From assembly GCF_004122105.1 (NCBI RefSeq), contig NZ_SBKN01000002.1:331203-395202 (forward strand): a stretch of DNA of 64,000 bases, read 5' to 3'. The notes under the pieces were generated by a model. The model was not told the DNA's origin. It saw only the letters and a program-made list of their open reading frames with translations, and did not search any database. Origin of the DNA: Flavobacterium stagni (lineage in GTDB: Bacteria; Bacteroidota; Bacteroidia; Flavobacteriales; Flavobacteriaceae). How positions within the stretch are numbered: the stretch's first letter is position 1; each line of letters begins with the position of its first letter. Both the position numbers and the translations under genes were made by a program. Shown here in pieces: positions 25,709-33,355 of this stretch.

Positions 25709-27317
25709 TGAGCGATGATCCGTTATAAACAATGAAATGTTGCGTTTCCTTGATGGGGTGAAAATGGCGAACGATATAATCGGTGACCACACTGAAATCC
25801 GCTCGGTCTTTGGGCATGAATAATTCGTTCCCTTTGATGAAGGATTTCTCTACGAAAATAAGGTTTTCTTTTTGACTAGCAATTTTTAGTAGTGTTTTCG
25901 GGTCGCGGTGAATTTCCCAATTCAATAACCAGTCGGCAGGCAATGGATTACGTAGGGAAAATGCATAATAACCAATGGGAATATTGGGAGCGAAAATGTA
26001 TTTTTTATGGGGATAGGCAACTTGAAGTGTTTTGAGTTCTTTCATTTTTTCAAAATGCCCTTTGCTGGTTTGTATCCCTTCCAATTTTGCACTGACCACA
26101 CCGAGATTGTAATGCAATTCAGATAACGGACGTTCAGCATAGGGTTGGTAGTGATAAACGGTACCTGTAATGAGAAAGCAAGCGGTGATCCATTGGAACA
26201 AAGGCATATAATTTTTGGGCATCCCTTCGAAAACAAAAAAATAGAATACGAGTAAGAGTCCGAGCCCCATAAAAACAGGAAAAGGATAGCCCAAACTAAT
26301 GCTCGAACACCAAGCGATTCCGAGAATAATCCATAAAGGTGTTGACTTGATCCAATCCTTTTTTTGGAGGGATATAAAGGATACCATGCCGATTAATAAC
26401 ATACACCATAGCAAACGAGCACCTTCTTGAAAAGTGGTGAGTAATCCGTAGACCAAAGCCCATAAGCTACCGGCAATGGCGATTTGAAGCAGCATTTGAC
26501 CGAAGGTTAGTTTTTGATAAAGCGCATAAATAATAATGAGTAAGGCTATTACTCCCACAGGAATCCATGCTAAGCCCAGGTTTTTATATCCTAAAATATA
26601 ATTCTGAACTCCGGAAAGCCACAAGTCGGATAAAGTTGTTTCTCCCGTGGTATGTGCTATAAAAGCAGGGAGTAAATGATTGAGGTACAGGGCTAAAATG
26701 CCAATTCCAAGAAAGAAAAGTTGCCACAAAAACAACCAAAGTCCTTTTTTACTATCAAAATACAACACCGTTGCAACTAGAAATAATAGAGGAACGGGAT
26801 AAAAAGATTGTTTGGTTAAGGCCGATAGAACCGTCATTAAAGCGATGATGGGCCATAGAAAAGCATTTTTTTTATGGGCATACGAACCCAATAAATAAAA
26901 TGCTATGGATGCGAATAAGAGTCCGTCCGTAGTTGGCCAAGGATACATGGGGAAAAATTGAACGGAAAAACAAATTCCGCCCAAGGCAAGCACGCTTAAC
27001 GTTGTTTTTTCCCAACGGTAAAAGTATTTAAATCCTTTAACCCAGAAGCGAATTTGCAAAAAGAAGAGGCACCAATTGATCAATTTTAAAATATAAAATT
27101 GCCCGACTAAAGGTGTGATTTTCATCAAGCCAGCCCAAAGGTACAGGGTGGCGGGCGGACCTTTGAAAAAAAAGTCGCGATAAGGAATTTCGCCGTTTAG
27201 GATGCGCCAACTGTACCCTACGATATAACCACTGTCCCAAAGGTCCATTCCTTGGGTGGCGAGAAAGGCTGCCGCAGCAACACAGAGTAGCGGTACTATT
27301 AATTTACGGAATTCCAT
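25665..27317 (-). CDS. GT-C-type integral membrane glycosyltransferase
   Basis: A 550-residue inner-membrane protein with ten or more transmembrane segments and a soluble C-terminal tail. The first predicted loop carries acidic residues (MDLWDSGY, residues 24-31) followed by LNGEIPYRDFFFKGPP, a pattern typical of GT-C enzymes of the GT39/ArnT-related kind, which use polyprenyl-phosphate sugars at the outer face of the inner membrane. Donor and acceptor are not known; because it overlaps the UbiA/HAD pair, a polyprenyl-phosphate pentose is a natural candidate donor. It also overlaps the upstream glycosyltransferase by 19 bp. I cannot exclude that it is a different multi-membrane-span protein. 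Confidence 0.75.
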   Translation of the reverse strand: MEFRKLIVPLLCVAAAAFLATQGMDLWDSGYIVGYSWRILNGEIPYRDFFFKGPPATLYLWAGLMKITPLVGQFYILKLINWCLFFLQIRFWVKGFKYFYRWEKTTLSVLALGGICFSVQFFPMYPWPTTDGLLFASIAFYLLGSYAHKKNAFLWPIIALMTVLSALTKQSFYPVPLLFLVATVLYFDSKKGLWLFLWQLFFLGIGILALYLNHLLPAFIAHTTGETTLSDLWLSGVQNYILGYKNLGLAWIPVGVIALLIIIYALYQKLTFGQMLLQIAIAGSLWALVYGLLTTFQEGARLLWCMLLIGMVSFISLQKKDWIKSTPLWIILGIAWCSSISLGYPFPVFMGLGLLLVFYFFVFEGMPKNYMPLFQWITACFLITGTVYHYQPYAERPLSELHYNLGVVSAKLEGIQTSKGHFEKMKELKTLQVAYPHKKYIFAPNIPIGYYAFSLRNPLPADWLLNWEIHRDPKTLLKIASQKENLIFVEKSFIKGNELFMPKDRADFSVVTDYIVRHFHPIKETQHFIVYNGSSLNAPLPQTSKTGTVH

Positions 27318-28447
27318 GTTTGTAAATACTGTTGTGCTACAGCAATGTAATCATGGTGTTGGCGAATAAAAGCTTGTGCATTCGCACTTATTTGTGCAAT
27401 CTTTTCGGGATGTTGAATAAGGTCACCCAGTTGTTGCGCTAAATAGTCAGAATCGGGAAGGGCATTGATGGCCACTTCATTTTCTTGTAATCCGTATTGA
27501 TTCAAAAATTCAGTTTCAGCTCCCGTGAAAACCACTTTGCCTTGGGCCATTGCTTCCAAGGCATTATACCCTTGGTCAAAAGCAAAAACTTGATCTAAGA
27601 GGATATGTGCTTTTTCAAAATAGGTATGGTATTCGCAATAGGGGATATCAGTAGTCGTAATTATTTCGGCACGATCTCCCCAACGTTCTTTTACAATAGT
27701 GAGGGCCTCTTCAAAAAAACGAATTCCTTTGGTGTGGTAATTTCCAGAATTGATACCTAAAAAAATAACCACTTTATCGTGAACAGGATTGGGTTGGAAG
27801 GTATTCTTTTCGGTATTGACAGGATTCGGAATGAGTCCCATGAATTTCGGATGATTGCGTAAAGGCGCCACATAATCCAAGTCAGAGGCGATGATACCTT
27901 TACAATGTTCCATTAAAAACGCATGAATTTTTTGATGTTCCGGCGTTTGGTATTCCCACATGAAAAGGTATTCTGACGCCGTGGTTTGTTGGTTTTCAAA
28001 ATACGGATCCATGATTGAGTACCGTTCTTTTTTGGCCAACATATGTTTGAGGTTAAGCGTATCCACGCCACAACTCAATAGATAACAATTCGCGTTTTGT
28101 GCGACAATTGTTTGAATTAAATTAAATTCCCAGTTGGGTGTTGTTTGTATCGGCTTTTCATTGATGAATTGCACAACATCAAAATCTTTCAATTGTGGCA
28201 AGTGTTTCCAAAAGCGAAAGCCGTGTTCGTAGACCACCAAGTCTTTTTTGAAGAGTCGGAACCAAATACGACGAATAAACGATCCGGGAACGGATTTAAA
28301 AAAGCGACCTCTAATGGAAATGTCTGCGGGATAATTTTTAAAGCCGTCGCCGTTATTCACTAACACAACCTCATGGCCCAAAGCCTGAAGTCCTTCTTTT
28401 AAGGTGTTGTGCAGCCGACTAAATTCGCCCAGCAGTAGTATTCTCAC
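27299..28447 (-). CDS. Glycosyltransferase (GT4/GT1-like)
   Basis: A 382-residue GT-B-fold glycosyltransferase. N-terminal Rossmann start VRILLLGEFSRLHNTLKEGLQALGHEV; C-terminal donor-site region with GLIPNPVNTEKNTF, VIFLGINSGNYHTKGIRFFEEAL and the acidic EAMAQGKVVFTGAETEF block (ExxA...G...E). Likely cytoplasmic, adding a sugar to a lipid-linked glycan. Acceptor and donor unknown. The start is probably the GTG at 28447 (VRILLLGEF); the frame stays open to 28564, but that extension overlaps the divergent gene at 28483 and lacks similarity to GT-B starts. First gene of the minus-strand block that continues with the GT-C, UbiA and HAD genes. Confidence 0.82.
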   Translation of the reverse strand: MRILLLGEFSRLHNTLKEGLQALGHEVVLVNNGDGFKNYPADISIRGRFFKSVPGSFIRRIWFRLFKKDLVVYEHGFRFWKHLPQLKDFDVVQFINEKPIQTTPNWEFNLIQTIVAQNANCYLLSCGVDTLNLKHMLAKKERYSIMDPYFENQQTTASEYLFMWEYQTPEHQKIHAFLMEHCKGIIASDLDYVAPLRNHPKFMGLIPNPVNTEKNTFQPNPVHDKVVIFLGINSGNYHTKGIRFFEEALTIVKERWGDRAEIITTTDIPYCEYHTYFEKAHILLDQVFAFDQGYNALEAMAQGKVVFTGAETEFLNQYGLQENEVAINALPDSDYLAQQLGDLIQHPEKIAQISANAQAFIRQHHDYIAVAQQYLQTWNSVN

Positions 28448-28482
28448 TTTCGTTATATTTGTTGTGGCTAAAATAGGAAATT

Positions 28483-29571
28483 TTGAACGTACCCTCAAAA
28501 AACTTAACAGTATGTTTGGTGTCAGATCAATTAGCAGGCGGTGGCGCTGAGCGTTTTTCGGCACAACTTTCTATTTTTTTAAACCAACATCAAGTCGATG
28601 TGCATCATGTCTTGGTGTTGGATGCTATTGAATACGACTATGCGGGAACGATTTTTAATTTAGGCCTTATAAAAAACAAGCATACCGGTTTTTGGGGTAG
28701 AATACAACGATTCAAAGCCCTGTGGTCGTATTTTAGGACCCATCGTTTTGACGTGATTATTGACACCCGTGTGAAAAAGAAATTTTGGCAAGAAGGGTTG
28801 ATTCATCGTTGGGTGTACAACGCTCCGTATGTATTAATGGTGCATAGTGCACGAACCGAATGGTACCTTCCCAAAGGGAACTGGGGTGCGCGTTGGATTT
28901 ATCAAAAAGCCGCTGCTGTTGTGGCTGTTTCCCAAGGAATTTCGACCCAACTCCGAGAGGTTTACCAACTCCAAAATGTTCAGACGATTCCGGTAGCGGT
29001 GACCACATTTCCCCAGGAACCCCAGCATTTTTTACCTCCTTTTATTTTAGCCGTGGGTCGGATGAACGATGCTATTAAACAATACGATCGTTTGCTTGCA
29101 ATGTACGCCCAATCCACCTTGCCTTCCCAAGGTATTCGATTGGTGATATTGGGAGAAGGAGGCAAGTTGGTTGAATACAAAGCCTTAGCATCAGCATTAA
29201 ATATTGAAAATACCGTGCATTTTCCGGGTCGAGTTTCCAATCCGGGATTGTATTACGAAAAAGCCCTATTTACCGTACTGACGAGTAAGAATGAAGGATT
29301 TCCTTCTGTACTTTTGGAATCACTGGCTTGTGGAACCCCTGTTATTGCTTATGATTGTCCTACAGGTCCGTCAGAAATTATTCAACACGAAATCAATGGC
29401 TTACTGGTTCCTGACCAAGATGAAACTGCATTTATTGCGGCGATGGAACGCATGATTTCCGAGAAAGCCTTATATTTACAATGTAAAGACCAAGCTCCCG
29501 CTTCAATCGCCTCCTTTACTTGGGACGTAATTGGCGCACAATGGTTAGAAATGCTAGCGAAAATCCGATGA
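28483..29571 (+). CDS. Glycosyltransferase family 4
   Basis: A 362-residue GT-B glycosyltransferase. The nucleotide-sugar domain is clear: ILAVGRMNDAIKQYDRLL, LVILGEGGKLVEYKALA, VHFPGRVSNPG, and the EGFPSVLLESLACGTPVIAYDC block with the EX7E-type pair. The N-terminus VCLVSDQLAGGGAERF is the usual acceptor-side GxGGAE loop. The start is a TTG at 28483; an ATG would lie far inside the first strand. It heads a plus-strand block, its stop overlapping the ketoisomerase start by four bases, and lies divergently 35 bp from the preceding gene. A TATATTTG element at 28454-28461 could drive it. Confidence 0.86.
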   Translation: MNVPSKNLTVCLVSDQLAGGGAERFSAQLSIFLNQHQVDVHHVLVLDAIEYDYAGTIFNLGLIKNKHTGFWGRIQRFKALWSYFRTHRFDVIIDTRVKKKFWQEGLIHRWVYNAPYVLMVHSARTEWYLPKGNWGARWIYQKAAAVVAVSQGISTQLREVYQLQNVQTIPVAVTTFPQEPQHFLPPFILAVGRMNDAIKQYDRLLAMYAQSTLPSQGIRLVILGEGGKLVEYKALASALNIENTVHFPGRVSNPGLYYEKALFTVLTSKNEGFPSVLLESLACGTPVIAYDCPTGPSEIIQHEINGLLVPDQDETAFIAAMERMISEKALYLQCKDQAPASIASFTWDVIGAQWLEMLAKIR

Positions 29572-29960
29572 ATTTAGAATTTATTGATATCCCCAAAATT
29601 AAAAACCCCAAAGGCAATATTGCTGTACTTGAGGGAGAAGTTGTTCCCTTTGAAATCAAAAGAGTTTACTATTTGTTTGACGTTCCCTCGGGAGCGCGAC
29701 GTGGTGGACATGCACATAAGAATTTGATGCAAATATTAATTGCCGTTTCTGGTAGTTTTGATGTGATTTTAAAAGACGGTCGGACGACACATAAAGTGAC
29801 ATTGAACCGTCCCGATCGGGGTCTCTTGATACGGAACAACATTTGGCGGGAAATGGAAAGTTTCTCTGCGGGTGCCGTAGGTTTAGTTTTGGCTTCGGAT
29901 GTCTATGAGGAATCCGATTATATTCGCACCTTTAAGGAATATCTGGCTCATGTAAAATGA
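29568..29960 (+). CDS. Sugar 3,4-ketoisomerase, FdtA/QdtA-like (WxcM-like cupin)
   Basis: A 130-residue single-domain cupin. Key segments: RVYYLFDVPSGARRGGHAHKN with the active-site His residues, LIAVSGSFDVILKDG, LNRPDRGLLIRNNIWREM and VLASDVYEESDYIR. This is the pattern of TDP-4-keto-6-deoxyglucose 3,4-ketoisomerases, which supply the 3-keto sugar to FdtB/QdtB aminotransferases; such an aminotransferase is encoded at 21958. Whether the product has galacto (FdtA) or gluco (QdtA) configuration cannot be seen. It is translationally coupled on both sides by ATGA overlaps between two GT4 genes. RmlA/RmlB, needed to make the precursor, are not in the window. Confidence 0.88.
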   Translation: MNLEFIDIPKIKNPKGNIAVLEGEVVPFEIKRVYYLFDVPSGARRGGHAHKNLMQILIAVSGSFDVILKDGRTTHKVTLNRPDRGLLIRNNIWREMESFSAGAVGLVLASDVYEESDYIRTFKEYLAHVK

Positions 29961-31042
29961 GAATCGTCTATGTCATACCCCGCATGTCGGGCGAAGGTGG
30001 TGTTCAACGTGTGATCGCGATGAAAGCCAACTATTGGGTACAACAGCATCAGGCTGAAGTGCATTTGGTGACACACGATCCCACTCCATCTTTTTATACC
30101 TTACATTCTCAAGTGCGATTGCATTATATGAAACTTAAAGGCAATCGGTTGGGATATTTTATCCAATACATCACACAAGTCAAAGCGTTAATCCAACAAA
30201 TTCAGCCCGACGTGGTCATGGTTTGTGACGGATTCAAAGGTTTTTTTCTACCCTATTTTATTCGCAAAATCCCTTGTGTTTTTGAATCTCATGGTTCCTA
30301 TTATAACCGCGTTTTTCAACCCAATCAATCTTGGGTGAAAGATATGCAGTACCGCATAGAATTGGCCGTAAAGCGCCATTTAGCCAAACGATTTTCCCGA
30401 TTTGTGGTTTTGTCTGAAGCGAGTGCCTCCGAATGGAATTTGCCCAATTCTACGGTTATTCCCAATCCCAATTGGGTGACTAAAGAAGCGGTTCAATTCT
30501 ATCAACCCACTCCCATTGCGCTTGTGGTGGCCCGTCACAGTTATGAAAAAGGAATCGATCGTGTTTTAGCGATTTGGAAACAATTTACCGGGCAACATCC
30601 CGATTGGCAATTGCATATTTATGGATCAGGTGATGCTACAGACCACCAATTATTGGCATCGAAATTTGGGATTACCCACTCGGTCCGATTTTTTGAACCG
30701 GTTCATCAAATGGAAGCGGTATACCAAAAAGCCGGAATGTTTTTAATGACTTCCCGATTTGAAGGGCTGCCCATGTCCATGATTGAGGCGTTAGCATTCG
30801 GAATTCCCTGTGTGGCCTACGATTGTCCTGTGGGCCCCCGTTCGTTATTACAGGGCAAAAATGGATTTCTTGTTCAAGAGCAAGACGAAGCTACTTTTTT
30901 AACGAGAATGAATGCTATTGCTTCGGACAACTATGCAAAAGAGGAGATGTCGAATGCCGCTCGAGAATCGGTGCAGCAGTTTGAAATATCCATTGTGATG
31001 CGACGTTGGTTCGAATTGTTAACCGAACTTGGAGTTCGTTAA
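29957..31042 (+). CDS. Glycosyltransferase family 4
   Basis: A 361-residue GT-B glycosyltransferase: N-terminal MRIVYVIPRMSGEGGVQRVI, donor-site segment ALVVARHSYEKGIDRVLAIW, LHIYGSGDATDHQLLASK and the FEGLPMSMIEALAFGIPCVAYDC block ending GFLVQEQDEATF. The SYEKGIDR loop resembles GalNAc/GlcNAc-type GT4 enzymes (compare PglA-like families), but that is too weak for a substrate call. Starts at the ATGA overlap with the ketoisomerase gene. Its stop overlaps the stop of the convergent GT2 gene by four bases. Confidence 0.86.
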   Translation: MRIVYVIPRMSGEGGVQRVIAMKANYWVQQHQAEVHLVTHDPTPSFYTLHSQVRLHYMKLKGNRLGYFIQYITQVKALIQQIQPDVVMVCDGFKGFFLPYFIRKIPCVFESHGSYYNRVFQPNQSWVKDMQYRIELAVKRHLAKRFSRFVVLSEASASEWNLPNSTVIPNPNWVTKEAVQFYQPTPIALVVARHSYEKGIDRVLAIWKQFTGQHPDWQLHIYGSGDATDHQLLASKFGITHSVRFFEPVHQMEAVYQKAGMFLMTSRFEGLPMSMIEALAFGIPCVAYDCPVGPRSLLQGKNGFLVQEQDEATFLTRMNAIASDNYAKEEMSNAARESVQQFEISIVMRRWFELLTELGVR

Positions 31043-31917
31043 TTGCGCATCAAATAATACAATTTATACAAGTCGAAAATCCGAATATTGGGTTTGCTGG
31101 AGCGTAAATTGCGTTTCATTTGTGGGGCAAGTAGTAGTAGAATAGGGTAGAGTATCGGTTTAAGTCGCCATTGCAAAATGCGTTTATGCCATTTCAAGGC
31201 CTTAATGTCTTTAGAAGTTATCCATCCTTTTTGTACCATTTTTTTGGCATTTTCCAAGGCTTGTTTTGTTTTTTCTAAAAACACTTCGTTCTCTTCCAGT
31301 CCGAGGTGAATAGCCGGATTATCAATGTGTGTAATGGTTTGCCCCGTGTTTGCAATTCCTTTGACAAAGAGCAAATCTTCGTACCCATAAGAGGCAATCG
31401 TCGGATTGAATTGCACGGCTTCAAACACTTTCCGCTCGATGCATAAGTTGGAGGTAAGGCAAGTAGCATATGGATTGATTTGACGTTTTTCAACCGGAAT
31501 TTCTTCCCTTTTTTTGCCATAAATCCAACGCAGACGTAAGTTAGCCGTCGGTTTTTCGGTTTGGTAAGCAATGCCGCCAAATACAATGTGATGTTCTTGA
31601 ATCGCCTTCAAATACCGTAGTATAAAATCAGCGTGTTGCGGCATCATATCGCCATCCAAAAACAAAAAGTGGGTTCCTTTTGCCGCTTTTGCCAAAGCAT
31701 TTCGATTGGCTGCACGACCTTTGTTTTCCGTATGGGAAATAAATTGACAATGGGGCCAACTGTTGATTTTTTCATTGGATGGGTTCCAATGGGAATGCGA
31801 TGCATCATCAAAAACCAATATTTCAAAGGGATAGGCTGCTTCGATACACTGTTGGTGTAGTACTTCCACGAGCGGAAGCATATCCCTATCGTATGTTGGC
31901 AGCAGGATGGAAAGCAT
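31039..31917 (-). CDS. Glycosyltransferase family 2
   Basis: A 292-residue GT-A inverting glycosyltransferase. MLSILLPTYDRD, the EILVFDDASHS nucleotide-binding Asp pair, NKGRAANRNALAKAA and the metal-binding FLFLDGDMMP (DxD) are all present. The C-terminal third, hydrophobic and basic (LQWRLKPILYPILLLLAPQMKRNL), may sit on the membrane. Its start overlaps the stop codon of ftsE by one base (TAATG), so this glycosyltransferase is coupled to a divisome gene, and its end overlaps the convergent GT4 gene. Role in glycan synthesis is inferred from the neighbourhood. Confidence 0.87.
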   Translation of the reverse strand: MLSILLPTYDRDMLPLVEVLHQQCIEAAYPFEILVFDDASHSHWNPSNEKINSWPHCQFISHTENKGRAANRNALAKAAKGTHFLFLDGDMMPQHADFILRYLKAIQEHHIVFGGIAYQTEKPTANLRLRWIYGKKREEIPVEKRQINPYATCLTSNLCIERKVFEAVQFNPTIASYGYEDLLFVKGIANTGQTITHIDNPAIHLGLEENEVFLEKTKQALENAKKMVQKGWITSKDIKALKWHKRILQWRLKPILYPILLLLAPQMKRNLRSSKPNIRIFDLYKLYYLMRN

Positions 31918-32600
31918 TATACGGTTTTCTGAACCACTTCAAAAATGGCTCCGTCTTCACATTTTAAGGTTTTGGAAGGGTATTTTAACAACAAGGCATA
32001 ATCGTGTGTTGCCATGATGATGGTTTTTCCGTTGGCATTAATTTTCTTCAACAATTCCAATACTTCAGCACTGGTTTGCGGGTCAAGATTACCTGTGGGT
32101 TCGTCGGCCAAAATTAATTCGGGGTCGTTTAATAACGCACGAGCAATGGCCACTCGTTGTTGTTCACCACCCGACAATTGGTGTGGCATTTTGGAAGCAA
32201 ATCCTTTCATACCAACGTGATCCAACACTTCGTCAATTTTGTCTTGCATTTCCCCTTTGTCGGTCCAACCTGTAGCTTTTAAAACAAACAACATGTTCTC
32301 GTTCACCGAACGATCGGGAAGCAATTTAAAATCTTGGAAAACGACGCCTAATTTACGGCGTAAAAACGGAATGTCTTTTTCCTTCAATGTTGGTAAATCA
32401 TAGTCCACCACATATCCTTCACCCACCGTAAGTGATAAATCACCATACAAAGTTTTCATCAAACTACTTTTTCCTGTACCACTTTTTCCAATGATGTAAA
32501 GGAAATCACCAGGATTCACTTCGAGATTCACTTGGGATAAAATGACACGGTTTTCTTGATAAATCGTTGCATTTTGTAACGATACGACGGGTTGCGACAT
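31917..32600 (-). CDS. ftsE: FtsE-like ABC transporter ATP-binding protein
   Basis: A 227-residue ABC ATPase. Walker A IGKSGTGKSS, Q-loop VVFQDFKLLPDRSV, signature LSGGEQQRVAIARALL, Walker B ELILADEPTGNLDP and the H-loop MATHDY are all intact. The KLLPDRSVNENM and QDF segments are typical of FtsE, which with FtsX couples divisome ATPase activity to peptidoglycan hydrolysis. No ftsX neighbour is present, which is normal in many Bacteroidota, so a LolD-like lipoprotein-release role cannot be fully excluded. Coupled to the GT2 gene downstream. Confidence 0.86.
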   Translation of the reverse strand: MSQPVVSLQNATIYQENRVILSQVNLEVNPGDFLYIIGKSGTGKSSLMKTLYGDLSLTVGEGYVVDYDLPTLKEKDIPFLRRKLGVVFQDFKLLPDRSVNENMLFVLKATGWTDKGEMQDKIDEVLDHVGMKGFASKMPHQLSGGEQQRVAIARALLNDPELILADEPTGNLDPQTSAEVLELLKKINANGKTIIMATHDYALLLKYPSKTLKCEDGAIFEVVQKTV

Positions 32601-33355
32601 AAGAGTATTTTGTTAGTGGGGTAAAAGTACTAAAGTTAACGTAGGTTTTCAAAATAAATTTTAGGGAATAGGTGATAGTCATTAGACGGTGGACTTTAGA
32701 CGTTAGTTGTTGGAGGAAGTAAGTTTTTGGAAGGGGTGTAGAAGTGTATGGGGTGAAAAAGTGTATGGGTGTAAATGCGGAAGGGGTTTAAAAGTGTAAA
32801 TAGGAATAAAAGGTAATAACCATAGTAGCCTCGGCTCAATGAAGGCTTAGAAGCTTAGCTTCTCAGAATCTCAGGAGCTTTCATGCACTTTCCTTCGTGT
32901 TTTGTTCGATTTTGAAGCAACGCGAGTTATTTTTCCCCAATCGATTAGGGGCGCAACTATGGCACAACTGTGGCACAACCCTGAAGGAAACTAGAAGGAA
33001 ACTAGAAGAAAAGTAAACAGTGTACAGTATTCAGTTTTCAGATTAACTTAACATGTCATGTAGGTTGGAAGTACAGTTTAGTTAAATTAAAAATTAGGAT
33101 ACCTTGTGTTAGCTGATGTGGGTTAAAATGAAGTTGTTTTTATTTTGAATAAAGTATAATTCAGTTTGATAAGTCAGCGCTTAAAAAGCATCGGAATTCC
33201 CTACTCGGTCTATCAAAAGGCTGCGACGGGTTGGGTTTAAATGAACGAATTGCTGTATAACTTTTGTTAAGAAAAATGTTTATAATAAAACCCGTTAACC
33301 TCCCGTTATACTAGGGATACACGTATTTTTGAATACGTACCAAAATTGGATAAAC
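32601..33355. other. Long intergenic region with short repeats, no gene seen
   Basis: About 750 bp with no credible ORF. From about 32730 to 32810 it holds degenerate GGTGTAAA/GTGTATGGG-type minisatellite units like those at 50232-50460. At 32846-32882 there is an inverted copy of the ctgagattctgag/gctaagc element found near 760-800. Near 32960-33010 short tandem duplications occur (ggcacaac and gaaggaaactaga units). The last 150 bp may hold the promoter of the TPR/barrel operon, but no full consensus was found. Confidence 0.6.

Noticed and set aside
32601..33355. Hidden small gene or tRNA in the long intergenic region
   Set aside because: No ORF with sensible start and composition and no cloverleaf-like pattern was seen.
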